Shown piece by piece: positions 34,300 through 44,596 of a stretch of DNA of 64,000 nucleotides. Location: positions 1-64,000 of the forward strand of contig WTPW01001098.1 in NCBI GenBank assembly GCA_009809945.1, written 5' to 3'. Within the stretch, counting starts at the first letter, position 1. Every line of letters begins with the position of its first letter. The notes beneath the pieces were generated by a model. That model saw only the letters and a program-made list of their open reading frames with translations. It was not told the origin of the DNA and ran no database searches. A program made the translations under genes and the position numbers. The DNA comes from Gigaspora margarita (lineage: Eukaryota > Glomeromycota > Glomeromycetes > Diversisporales > Gigasporaceae).

Positions 34300-35080
34300 G
34301 ANTCNGTTNAATTAATTGCATTATNTATAGCNTNAATGCNATTACTTACCTATAGGTNCTTGCACTGCTATTGCAGCNNNANAGNCTAATCCAAATATGA
34401 GGTCCTTGCACTACTACTGTAGGCGTGGAGCCTGATTCTAACATGAGGTCCTTGCACTGCTATCGCAGCCACGGAGCCTAATAAAAAACTAGAGATCCTT
34501 GTACTGCTATTCCAATCATGAAGTCTAATCATAACATGAGGCCCTTGCACTGATATTTAACTACAGGTGCCTAATCAAAACATAAGGTCCTTGTACTACT
34601 ACTGTAGCCGCGGTGCCTATTTACAATATGAGGTCCTTGCGCTGCTATTGCAGCTGCGGAGCCTAATCAAAACATGAGGTCCTTGCACTACTACTGTAGC
34701 CGTAGAGCCTGATTATAACATAAAGTCCTTGCACTGCCTATCGCAGCTACGATGCCTAATAAAAACAAGATATCCTTGTATTGCTATTGCAGCTGTGAGA
34801 CTGATCATAACATGAGGTCCTTGCACTNCTATCACAGCCNTGGAGCCTACCCAAAACANNAGTCCTTGCCTAATTACCATATGAGGTCCTTGTACTTCTA
34901 TCACAGCCACAGAGCCTAATAAAAAATATGAGGTCTTTGCACTGCTATGCAACCACAGAGCAAATTACAACATGGGGCCCTTGTCCTACTACTATAACCA
35001 TAAATTCTAATCCCAACATGAAGTCATTGTACTATTATCACAGCCACGAAACCTAATAAGAAACATGAGATTCTTGCACT
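34300..35080. repeat. ~47-bp minisatellite (ATGAGGTCCTTGCACT)n
   Basis: About fifteen imperfect units of the type atgaggtccttgcactgcta, then tcgcagccacggagcctaat, with scattered N. The array is fully contained in the hAT-like element. Short frames through it (e.g. minus 34713-34952) are artefacts of the period. Confidence 0.8.
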
Positions 35081-35085
35081 GCTAA

Positions 35086-35342
35086 GGCGAGACCAACTGG
35101 ATTCAGTATTTTACATTACCCCCCCCCTCCAGAGGAGGGGGGAGAGGGTGGTTCACATAGTAAACTTTTAAAAAAAATTTTTTTTCGAAAAATTTTTTTT
35201 CTGAATTGTTCCGTGACTATAAAAATTTTCTGAAATATCCCGAAGCCCTATATATATTTATCTAAATTTTTTTTACTATGAGGGAGAGGGGATGACTCTA
35301 AGGAGGGGGTAATGTAAAACACCGAATTCAGTTGGTCTCGCC
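35086..35342. mobile_element. PIF/Harbinger-like MITE, GGCGAGACCAACTG ends
   Basis: 257 bp with ends GGCGAGACCAACTGGATTC and inverse, flanked by TAA (35083-35085, 35343-35345). The inner arms contain acattaccccccccc and its G-rich complement. Nested in the hAT-like element, just after its minisatellite. Confidence 0.85.
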
Positions 35343-35875
35343 TAATGACAAATTAAAAATTATATTTCAATATACAGTTTGCGCATTATCTCTGTACGTA
35401 CAGTACGTACGTATATATGTGGAACAAGAAACAAATCAAAAGTTAATGCATGCATAATATTTTTATTTACATCAAATACTAATTAGGAATTGGCCCACTT
35501 ATGTTAAAGCAGGCCGGATAATTTGTTAATGTGGGCCAGATGATAGGCTAACGCAGGCCAGACAATCTTATATTAAAAATCCTGCGCGGGAGGTTTTAAA
35601 TCCCACACATCCTGCGCGGGATCACACATGGATTCTGCGCGTTGCCTATCACTACTAGGGTGGTAACTCAACTATCCCGAACCCGGACAGGTTCGCGAAC
35701 TTCGGACCAGACCCGGATCGAACCTATATGTATGTTTGAGTCTGGTTCGAGTTCGGTACTTTGGGTTCGGGTTTGAGTCCGGGTCCGAAAATTTAAAAAT
35801 TTATGGTTCGAGTCCGGGTTCAAGTCCGGGTCTGGCTGGACCCTGACCGGACCTGAACCGGACTTCGGAGCTCTA

Positions 35876-36356
35876 AATGAAGTTAATAGCAATTTATCAG
35901 TTTCTATAATTTTATCTAATTCAATACCTAGTGAAAATTTAACTATATATAAAAAAGCGTATAACTATTTAGATTTTATAGCTCAAAGACTGGAGAATTC
36001 AGACTATAGATACTAGTAAAATGAATTTCACTAATTTCACCAATAATAGTGAAATTATTTCACTATATTTCACCATATTTCATAGCATCTATAATTCTAA
36101 CAATACATTTAGAGATCTGGATACTTTAGAAAATTCTATTAAAAAAGAATTATATAAAAAATTAGACTATATGAATTATAATATACAATTAAAAAAATTA
36201 TATGCTACAAAAAAGCCTATAGCTAAAAAATTAACAAAATCAAAGAAAGTATTAGTAGAAAAATACTGTTCTAGGTGTAATAAAGCCAGTTATACAAAAA
36301 AGAATTGCCCTAAAGTTAAAAAGACTAAAAAGATTAATAATATCAGTAGCCCTTAA
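35876..36356 (+). pseudogene. gag C-terminal part with zinc-knuckle remnant
   Basis: Continues the gag relic (NSNLSVSIILSNSI, YKKAYNYLDFIAQRLEN), then an open frame at 36021-36356. The latter ends in a basic region and CSRCNKASYTKKNCPK, a CCHC zinc knuckle in which the His position is Tyr, so metal binding is probably lost. A Glu-rich tail follows to about 36460. Several stops precede the frame. Confidence 0.65.
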
Positions 36357-36476
36357 TATGAATATATAGACCAAAACAAATCAGAAAATAATATTAATAA
36401 TGAAAGCAATCAAGAAGAAAGTAGCCAAGAAGAAAGTGATCAAGAAAAAAAAAAAAAAAAAAATAGTGAGATTGAA

Positions 36477-36509
36477 TCTAGACCCAAAGGGTTATTGCTT
36501 TGCAATAAA
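36477..36509 (+). repeat. Double-hairpin mini-element copy 3
   Basis: Reads tctagacccaaagggttatt then gctttgcaataaa. Both hairpins (CCC-AAA-GGG and ATTGC-TTT-GCAAT) are intact. In the plus frame it gives SRPKGLLLCN. It follows the acidic gag tail. Confidence 0.7.
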
Positions 36510-36587
36510 GAAACTAATTGTTTTAATATAAAAAAAGTGAAGTTTCTAGATCTTCTATAAAAAAAAATCCAAAAAACCAAAAACTAG

Positions 36588-36620
36588 TAGGCTCAAAGAA
36601 TCATTGCTCTGCAATGAAAA
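36588..36620 (+). repeat. Double-hairpin mini-element copy 4
   Basis: Reads gctcaaagaatcattgctct then gcaatgaaa, giving LKESLLCN in frame. It lies about 80 bp after copy 3. The open frame 36604-36810 begins at its end and encodes a retroelement-like peptide (LVKYILTRYIPQYPKEI). Confidence 0.55.
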
Positions 36621-36954
36621 AGCTATTAATGAAAATCAGATATTTTTAGAATTAGTTAAATATATTTTAACAAGATATATTCCTCAATACCCTAAAGAAA
36701 TTCTAACAGAATTATATACAAATCTTAGTAAATTATTTTCTGAAATGAAAGACTCATTTTATTTGTATCATTCAAAAAATTATACAAATAAAGAAGTAGA
36801 CAAAGTATAAAAAACTAGAATAAAAAAGTATTAATTTATTTTAGAACCATTTTTTCTTGTATGCTTAAAAAAAAAATATGCTAGTATTTTTGACTTTAAA
36901 CAATTATTGTGAGAAGGTAGGAGGGTCTCTTTCTTTATTAAATTATGCTATAAA

Positions 36955-37335
36955 AAAGGATATATCTAGGCATTTTTGGTCAGAGATGCCTAACAATAAT
37001 ATTTTGGATCTAAAAGCCAATTAAAATACAAAATAATCACATGATAGCTGTTTTGTGTAGCATAAAGGATGATCATCACAGATCAGTTTGACAAAACAAA
37101 AACAATACCAAAAAGTGTGAAAAAATAAAAATATGAAAAATATCAAAAATGGCTATTTAAACCTATTGCTAGACACTAATTAAAAGTGTCAAAAAAGCGA
37201 TTTTGCTTATATAATTTGTTTTTGTCCTAATTTTATATAACTCTAACCCTAAATAAATTAAATGATTGGACATAGTTTTGGAGCAGAGATATATAAGCTA
37301 AACATTTCTAACCAGAGATACTTAGAATTTTCTAT
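36955..37335. mobile_element. Decayed relative of the CATCTCTGGCC element
   Basis: The left part ctaggcatttttggtcagag and right part cagagatatataagct ... ccagagatacttagaa are inverted to each other and match the ends of the element at 41177-44112. It interrupts the gag-protease relic. The centre is AT-rich noncoding DNA. Confidence 0.5.
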
Positions 37336-37419
37336 AAAGATATCAAGAAGCCCAATTATATCAAAATTGGTTTGATCTATTAAAAATAAACTTTTTGCAA
37401 ATAAAAAAATCTAAAAATT

Positions 37420-38160
37420 ATGCCACTATTTTATATAAAGTATAAAATTTAGAAATATCTCATGCATTATTTAATACAGGTTCAGATAGGTCACATATTT
37501 CTAAAAATATTACAAATCATTTTATAAAATATTTTGGATTAAAAATAGATAAAAAAAGGTTTATAGACTAATAGGTGCTGTAGATAAAAAGCAGTCTATT
37601 AGGACCTTTTATGATGTACCTGTTACTATAGGTATAAGAAATGATACCTTAACAATTTTGGTTAAGTTTTTAGTTTTACTAACAGAAAAAGATAATTATA
37701 GTAATGATATAGAGGAAGGTCAATAGAAAACAGGCAAATATTTTCTAAGTATAAGTTTTTTAAACATTAGATCAAAATATCTTAACAATTACAAACCAAA
37801 TTTAATAAAACTTTTTTTATTCTAAATTTATACAGTTATAAATTAAAATGAAAAAATTTTTATTAAATTTAATTTGATAATTGCTAAAATATTTTAATTC
37901 AAATTTTTAAAAAAAGTTATTAAAAACAATTTGCCTGTTTTCTATTGATTTCACCCCATATATCATTATTTATTCTTGATACTAGATAGCAACATCGAGC
38001 CGGCTGAGAACCTATAGTAAAGAGTGAGTTTATAGTATTAGCTAATGAAAAAAGTATTATTATTTCACTTTCTGTTTATAATAAGAGTGAAACCAATATA
38101 CCAATAAAAAAAAAAGCAAATAGTATTAGATAATAAATTAACTTTAGCCAACTGTACTTA
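37420..38160 (+). pseudogene. Retropepsin-like protease relic
   Basis: Reads EISHALFNTGSDRSHISKN, where the aspartic-protease DTG motif is NTG, then DVPVTIGIRN and ILVKFLVLLTEKDNYSND. After a 263-bp insertion it continues LFILDTR-stop-QHRAG-stop-EPIVKSEF and SIIISLSVYNKSE; the two stops stand where Trp is expected. The order and spacing fit a Ty3-like gag-protease junction. The gene is non-functional. Confidence 0.65.
37704..37966. mobile_element. TA-inserting MITE in protease relic
   Basis: 263 bp with inverted ends ATGATAT and an inner 20-bp perfect arm (tcaatagaaaacaggcaaat and inverse), flanked by TA. Removing it restores the protease reading frame order. Noncoding. Confidence 0.65.
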
Positions 38161-38195
38161 TTAGACTTTATTTGGTCCAAGTATCCATTAATTCC

Positions 38196-38229
38196 TCTAG
38201 ATCCAAAGAATCATTGCTTTGCAATAGTC
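38196..38229 (+). repeat. Double-hairpin mini-element copy 5
   Basis: Reads tctagatccaaagaatcatt then gctttgcaatag. The second hairpin is intact. In frame it gives SRSKESLLCNSL within the continuing retroelement relic. Confidence 0.65.
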
Positions 38230-38732
38230 TGCCTAGTAAGAATGATTTAAAAAAAAATTAATATATCACAAGTTCAAGATACTTCTCTTTGAAAAAATTA
38301 TATGAATCACTTTTTTAGGATATATTAGAATATGATTTATCTTCTTTTTCTTCTAACTTATAAATAAGGTTATATGGTGCTAGTGGCTTTAAATCTCTAT
38401 AAAAAATAGCTTTACAAAAAATACTACTCCTCTTTTAAAAATTTATAAAATGTAAAACTAATTCACAAGTTTTGTTCTTTATGATCTAAAGAATAAAACT
38501 TGTGGTTTAGATTCAATTTAAAGCTAAACTAGTAGAGCAGTAGGCTTTTAAAAATTGACAATTTATTAGCAAATTGTAAAAAATGTAAATATATATGTTT
38601 TTAATTTAACCCAATCAGAATGCAGCATTATGGTCATGTGACACTACATTTTGAGCTATCAAAGAAATTTTGGCCTCAAAAAAAAAAAGTCACTCTCTAA
38701 AAAAAAGTTGCTCCCTAAAAAAAAAAAAAAAA

Positions 38733-38870
38733 NNNNNNNNNNNNNNNNNNNNNNNNNNNNNNNNNNNNNNNNNNNNNNNNNNNNNNNNNNNNNNNNNNNN
38801 NNNNNNNNNNNNNNNNNNNNNNNNNNNNNNNNNNNNNNNNNNNNNNNNNNNNNNNNNNNNNNNNNNNNNN
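38733..38870. other. Assembly gap (138 N)
   Basis: N-run inside a poly-A tract; translations across it are meaningless. Confidence 0.99.
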
Positions 38871-38999
38871 AAAAAAAAAAAAAAAAAAAAAGAGCCAACT
38901 GCGTATTTTGATTGAATATATTTATATCATATGACTTTTTAACAAAAGTGAACAAAGTCACGTGATTGGAGGTTTAAAGCCACTGGTACCATATATTGT

Positions 39000-39215
39000 T
39001 CTATCTCAAATATATTTTTTCAATATAGCCTCAAATAAATTTTTATCTCTATTAGCCATATCAAGTTTAAGTTGCTTATTATCAATTTTTTGTTGATACT
39101 TAATAGAAATTAAAGTTTTTTGTGTAATCTCTTCTTCAGAGTTAGTTACTTGCATATTAGCAAAGGTAGTATCTTTTGAAAGCTTATTTTGCTTCTTACA
39201 ATATTAACAATTTTT
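39000..39215 (-). pseudogene. Coding-like fragment, unknown
   Basis: Minus-strand reading gives SKDTTFANMQVTNSEEEITQ and KTLISIKYQQKIDNKQLKLD, then ANRDKNLFEAILKKYI and a stop. Composition is that of a real charged protein segment rather than AT noise. No family is recognised; it is possibly the end of a retroelement-encoded or captured protein. Confidence 0.35.
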
Positions 39216-39898
39216 TTTTTATATTTATCAACTTCACTAATTAGCAATACTTCAATATCAGGATGAATACAACTTGTCTGTTCTTCTAATAAAGGGTTAT
39301 ATAATCTAGATATAAAATGATTCTATATATTTTTTTTTTATAAAAAGAGATAATTTCTTAAAAAGTTCTAAATAATGTTCATAAAAATTTGAAATTTTTA
39401 TAAAATATAAAGATTCTGAAAATTAAAATATTTTTAATAATTTTAAAATTTTTAGAATTCATAATTTTTTTAAAAAAAATATCAAAAACAAGCTTGGTTT
39501 AGAAAATAAAATATAAAAAATCGATAAAAATCGTAACTATTAATAGAATCTTCTAGTAAGTTCTAGATATTATGAGTTGATATATTTAAAAGGTATAAAA
39601 GTCTATATCTACTGCCTTTTCACAATTTTTGCTCAAAGCACTACCAATTCACAAAAAATAGAATTAGATAAAACTAATATATTTACCTTAAAAAGAACCT
39701 AAAACATGTTTATTGTGCAATAACCTGAACCATTATTTGAATCTAATAGAGCTAACTTGGAACTAATTATGATGTTTACCTGTCTTCATAGCTTTTATTT
39801 TAGATGTATTATTATTTCTTTAAAAAATAATACGACATGTTCTCAATATCAACAACCTATTTATCTTAGAGATGATAATAATATACTAATATTTTTAA

Positions 39899-40250
39899 GG
39901 GTAGGGTGAACGTCGATCATTTTTACTAGTGATCACGTTACTAATTTTTTTACAATAACATTCAATTGAAATCAGGTGATGATCATATGATATTTATATT
40001 GTGTAACCTAGGCAAATTTCGTTCAACCTAGGAAGAATTAATGGTATATGCAAGTATGTGTTTTTTAAATAATACAGGGGTTCAAATTATTATAATTAGA
40101 ATTAGAGGGTCTAATATATCTACCCCAAAACTTTTATGAAAATTGATTATATTTTTAAAAACTTTTATATGTAACATGTGTTCGATTTTTGTGTAATATT
40201 TTTTTGGTTGATCTACTTATATAAGAAATGATCTACATTCACCCTACCCT
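39899..40250. mobile_element. Inverted-repeat element at TTAA
   Basis: Ends GGGTAGGGTGAACGTCGATCA and inverse (gatctacattcaccctaccc), each abutting TTAA. TTAA targets are characteristic of piggyBac, but the ends may simply include these bases. About 352 bp, noncoding. Confidence 0.55.
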
Positions 40251-41115
40251 TAAAAGAAGAAGAATATATAGCAAAAAACTTTTTAAATACTTATCTAAAG
40301 AACTACAAGACTTTAGTTTGGCATCTAAGAACATGGTTATAGAACCCAAAAATCCTATAATTTCAGAAATAATATTTGTTAAAATATATAACAAATTGTT
40401 CAAGCTAAAAAAATTCTTGAAAAAAAATACATGAAATATCTTGCGCAAAATATGAAGTTCTTGATTCTTACTATCTTCTTGAAGAAGCATTAGTGATTAA
40501 ACTATCAGAATTTGAAACCAACTACCCTCTTTAAACTGCTTGAATCTTGCTTAATGCAAAAACTAAAAAATAATTTACTCTGATATGTAATGTGTCAGAT
40601 TAAAATAAAATCCAGATTAAAATAAAATTATAGTATAAAATCTCAAAAACTAAATTTTTTTTGAAGTGTATTTTTTTAGAAATAGAGGTTAGGGTTAGGG
40701 TTTAGTTTTAAAAAAAGTTATAATAAACAAGTATTAGTGGGTTTTAGAAGGTTAGCAGATTAAGTAGAAAATATAAATTTTATTCTAAACTATGATTTGT
40801 GACATATAATGATACTACCTAAAACTTTTTTGACCAAAAACCAAAACTGAAACTAGTTTTAAATAGCTAAAACTAATTTCAAAATTTCAAAACTATAACC
40901 AAAACTATATTAAATTTCTAAAACTCTAAAATGGTAAAATAGTATTATCCAAAACTATTTTGGGAGTATAAGTACTATTTATACCCCAAATAAACCCGAT
41001 TAAGCTCAAGTAATTTATTAGTTATAAAGAAAAAAAAAATAAATCTATTTTAATTGATTGCAAAATAGTTTTATCTGAAATTAATTCTCTGTGATTTTAA
41101 TTTTTTGTGAAGTAA
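40251..41115. other. AT-rich stretch, no gene
   Basis: Contains a short telomere-like run (gaggttagggttagggttta) at 40686-40706 followed by ttttagaaggttagcag, resembling the head of the dispersed telomere-motif family. Also several short direct repeats of aaaactaaaaccaaaactatt-like sequence at 40840-40960. No coding evidence. Confidence 0.45.
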
Positions 41116-41384
41116 GGGAAGTGCAGTAAATCACGTAATTTTTTAGGGGGAGGGGGTTCCTATCTATCATGTCCTATATATATGGGTTTTTCTAGGCATC
41201 TCTGGCCAGAGATATATAACTTATATATCTCTGGCATTTTGGCCAATTAAATTGCAAAAAAGTCACGTGATCACTATTTTTGGCGATCACGTGATCACGT
41301 GATCACGTCGGGTGGGTCGACTTCTTTTGTGTAATCCGGAACCACGAACTAACAAGGCGGATAGATCACACTAAAAAAAAATTA

Positions 41385-42112
41385 AAAAATTTCAAACCCT
41401 TTAAATCAAAATATCTTGGTAACCACCTTACCAAACTCGATAAAATTTTTTTTATTTGAATTCTATAGATTTATAGAATTCAAATAAAAAAATTTTATTG
41501 AGTTTGGTCAGGTGGTTGTGGAGATATCTTTGCTCAAAATTAGAGAGAAATCAAAATGCCTATCAAAAAGAACACTAATTTTTTTAAAAAATTTGAGCAA
41601 AGATATCTCCACAACCACCTGACCGAATTTGAAATTTTTTTTTTTGAATTCTATGAATCCACAGAATTCAAATAAAAAAAACTTTATTGAATTTGGTCAG
41701 GTGGTTGTGGAGATAACTTCGTTCAAATTTAGAGAAAAATCAAAACGCCTATCAAAATAGAAGTTATACCAACTTTTTTAAAAAATTTGAACGAAGATAT
41801 CTTCACAAATACCTAGTCGAATTTGACAAAAATTTTTTTATTTGAATTCTATGGATTCATAAAATTCAAATAAAAAATCTTTTATTGAATTTGGTTAGCT
41901 GTTTGTGGAGACATTTTCGCTCAAAGTTAGAGAAAAATCAAAACACCCATCAAAATAGAAGCTACCAAAAAAATTTGAGCGAAGATATCTCCACAACTAC
42001 CTGACCAAATTTGACAAAAATTTTTTTATTTGAATTCTATAAATCCATAGAATTTAAATAAAAAAATTTTTTATTGAACTGATTAGGTAGCTATGAAGAT
42101 ATCTTTGCTTAA
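41385..42112. repeat. ~190-bp tandem hairpin array, four units
   Basis: Each unit has a perfect inner palindrome gaattctat-n-atagaattc (centres near 41470, 41658, 41856, 42044), flanked by mirrored aggtggttgtggagatatct and agatatctccacaaccacct. Spacing is 188, 198 and 188 bp. Units differ at several points, often with matching changes on both arms. No coding frame. Confidence 0.85.
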
Positions 42113-42510
42113 GATACCCGGGTATGATTTAATTTCACGTGTTAAAAATTTGATTTGTACCCAGGTATTTTGTAAGGTAGGGGCACATTGTGTGGAGGGT
42201 CTTTTGTAAAGAGTGTATATTAGCCCACAAGTAAAAAAAATTATTATTAGTAAATCGGCCTTTGGATTGTACCGGGTCTCTTACAAAACACCACAACAAA
42301 TAGCCTTAAGATATATCCGGTACAAATCAATAGGGGTACTGATCGAAGGGGTATCTTTTATTGTAAATTAAGGTACTATGGCATTAATTTATCAAATATA
42401 TATTGATTTTTATTTTTATTAACAATATAACTAATAAAATTTTTCGATTTTTATTAATTAATCAATTTAATATATAAAAATTATAACTTTATTGATTCGA
42501 CTCAATAATA

Positions 42511-42613
42511 AACCCTACCCAAACCTACTTAACTAAATACTTAATCCTAATCCTAACCTGAACCTAAGCCAAACCCTAACCCGAACCCTAACCTCTGGCC
42601 AACACACCCTAAC
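42511..42613 (-). repeat. Interstitial telomere-like CCCTAA patch
   Basis: Degenerate repeats of ccctaac, cctaatcctaacc and aaccctaacc over about 100 bp. This would be the C-rich strand of a TTAGGG telomere. It is flanked by unrelated repeat DNA, so it is not a chromosome end. Confidence 0.7.
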
Positions 42614-42619
42614 TATAAT

Positions 42620-43830
42620 GAAACAACGAAATTACAAGCACCAACGAAACTGAATGCCAAGGCGAAATCACAAGACTAAAAATATAATAAATTACAAGTA
42701 TCACACAACAACGAAACCACAGTGAAATCACAAGCACTAGCAATATGGAAAACTATAGCAGAATTACAAGCAACAATGACCAAGACGAAATCACGAGAAC
42801 CAATAACGAAAAGAGCTACGATGAAACTACAAGTACCAACGACGAAACCACAAGCACCAAACTACGGCGAAATCACAAGCACTAATAAAAGTGAAAACCA
42901 CGGTGAAATTACAATTACCAACACTGAAAACCACGATACCAATAATATGAAATCCACAGGCTTTGACGATAATTCATGCTGCTCTGATGATTTCACGTTT
43001 ATTTTAGCGAAACCTAAAGAAAAAAGTAAGTAGTGAAAGAAAAGAAGCAAAAAAAAACAACATAAGAAAATAAGAAGAAAATAAGAAAAGCCCAGAAAAA
43101 AATCTATACCAATATTACCCAGTGATTTTACATTTGTTCTAGAGACACCTAAAAAGAAATAAAGAAATCAGTGAACAAAAATCAAGACAAGTAACAAAAG
43201 ACGATAGAACCCAGAAGAAAATCTTATCAACGCCGCCCAGTAATTTCACATTCGTTCTGTCGACACCTAAAGAGATGAGAATAAAGAAATTAATTCAAGA
43301 AGAAAGACAAACAACAAAAACAGAAAAAAAACCTCAGAAAAAAAAATCTTACCAACACTGCTACGTACATCTAAAGAGAAGAGAATGAAGAAAATTAGTG
43401 AACAAAAAAACATAAAAAAAAGAAAGAAAACTATAATTAGTTTTACCAACGTCGTCCTGGTTTTACCTGTGATTTCACATAATCACACGAAAGACACCAC
43501 AAGAAAGACCACACGACAGGTGCAAGACCACATGAATGACACCACATGAAAGACCCACACGTCAGGCAAAGACCCATACAACAGACACAAGACCATACGA
43601 AAGACGTAAGACCAGGTATAAGATCACACACAAGATCATATGAAAGTTCTTTCTATAAGAAAATTGCAAAGTGCAAAACTACTTCACAAGATTACTAGAG
43701 AGCCCTCCAGTGATGACACCGAATAACAACACCAACGGCGACACCAACTGTAGCACCAACGACAACACCAAATAATAGCACCAATAGCAATACCAACGAA
43801 GACGCCAACAATGAAAGGACAAGCCAAATA
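42620..43830. repeat. Low-complexity GAAACCACAAGCACCAA arrays
   Basis: Imperfect repeats such as cgaaaccacaagcaccaac, then agaccacacgaaagac and later caccaacgacgacaccaac. Open frames such as 42722-43033 follow the repeat and lack conserved features, so no gene is called. Similar arrays occur at 63600-64000 (complement) and 27192-27270. Confidence 0.6.
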
Positions 43831-44164
43831 AATCAATAAAAATATTAGTAAAAGTGAAAAAAAGTGAAAAAAAACAAAAGCGAAAGAAAAAAAAATTAAA
43901 AATAAAAATAAACTAATCAAGATGATCTATACTTATCTGTCCGAATCTGGCGATGCAGGGTAATCTTGCATCAGTAATCTTGTATCGGCAATCGGATTAA
44001 CACATAAACTTTTAATTATGTGTTTTCTTCATTTTTTGATTGGCTAAAAGGCCAGAGATATATAAGTTATATATCTCTGGCCAGAGATGCATAGAAAAAC
44101 CCTATATATATATAGAGTAAAATAGCCAATAATATTGAAGTATTTATTATAATAAAAATTCGCA

Positions 44165-44535
44165 GAAAGTTGCTACATAGTAAAGTCTAAATTTTACTAT
44201 GTCAATTGATAATTATCGATTAAGTAAACTTGTTTGGAATATCAAAATACATATACTCTAAAATTTTTATCAAAATTAAAGAAGTTTTTATTATTTAACT
44301 TTTAATTTTTACGTTCGTCGAATTTATTTTTTTAAAAAATTTTAAAATTTTTGTCGAACAAAAACATCAAAAAGTCAAATAATAAAAAGTTCTCCAATAC
44401 TAATGAAAATTTTAGGGTTAGTGTATTTTGATCTTTTGAACAAGTTTACTTAAGCAACTTTAATCGATTCATATAGTAAAATTTTGACTTTACTATGTAG
44501 TGACTGTTATTATATGTGGGGTCAAAAACATTTTT
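44165..44535. mobile_element. TA-type foldback element, partial copy
   Basis: Inner portion of the family at 28175-29461: tagtaaagtctaaattttac, taagtaaacttgtttggaat, and their complements toward 44450-44500. The outer AAATAAGC ends are missing, so this copy is truncated. Confidence 0.55.
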
Positions 44536-44596
44536 GAATTTTTTTAATATTAAAAAGATGAAATTTGATTGGTCTATAGTCTATCACAGGGGGAGG

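Larger units (their letters stand above)
33793..35875. mobile_element. hAT-like element, GGGTTCGAGTCCGG words
   Basis: 2083 bp, ends TAGGGCTCCGA and TCGGAGCTCTA, perfect 8-bp duplication AATGAAGT (33785-33792, 35876-35883). Subterminal arrays of variants of ggttcgagtccggg occupy about 33795-33990 and 35665-35870. They are far richer in GC than the surroundings. The interior holds a T-run, a ~47-bp minisatellite (34300-35080) and a nested PIF/Harbinger-like element. It is inserted in the gag relic. Confidence 0.82.
41177..44112. mobile_element. Element with CATCTCTGGCCAGAGATATA inverted ends
   Basis: Nearly perfect inverted ends of about 58 bp (gggtttttctaggcatctct and ggccagagatatataa, inverse at 44045-44112). 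The flanks are TATATATA, so the target is unresolvable. The cargo is a tandem hairpin array (41385-42112), a CCCTAA-like patch (42511-42613) and low-complexity ACCAAC/GAAACCAC arrays (42620-43830). Confidence 0.65.

Noticed and set aside
38651..38961. Long frames of K or F on both strands
   Set aside because: They run through a poly-A tract and an N gap.
41385..42112. CRISPR-like array
   Set aside because: Units are themselves palindromic, about 190 bp long and diverged, without constant repeats and unique spacers; eukaryotic context.
42511..42613. True chromosome end
   Set aside because: The CCCTAA patch is short and degenerate, is flanked on both sides by repeats and lies inside an inverted-repeat element.
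42722..43033. 103-codon frame rich in Thr, Lys and Asn
   Set aside because: Translation of a GAAACCACAAGCACC array; no start context or conserved motif.
43443..43920. Cys/Trp-rich minus-strand frames
   Set aside because: They are the complement of AGACCACA and CACCAACG arrays; the Cys-Trp pattern is the repeat period, not a domain.
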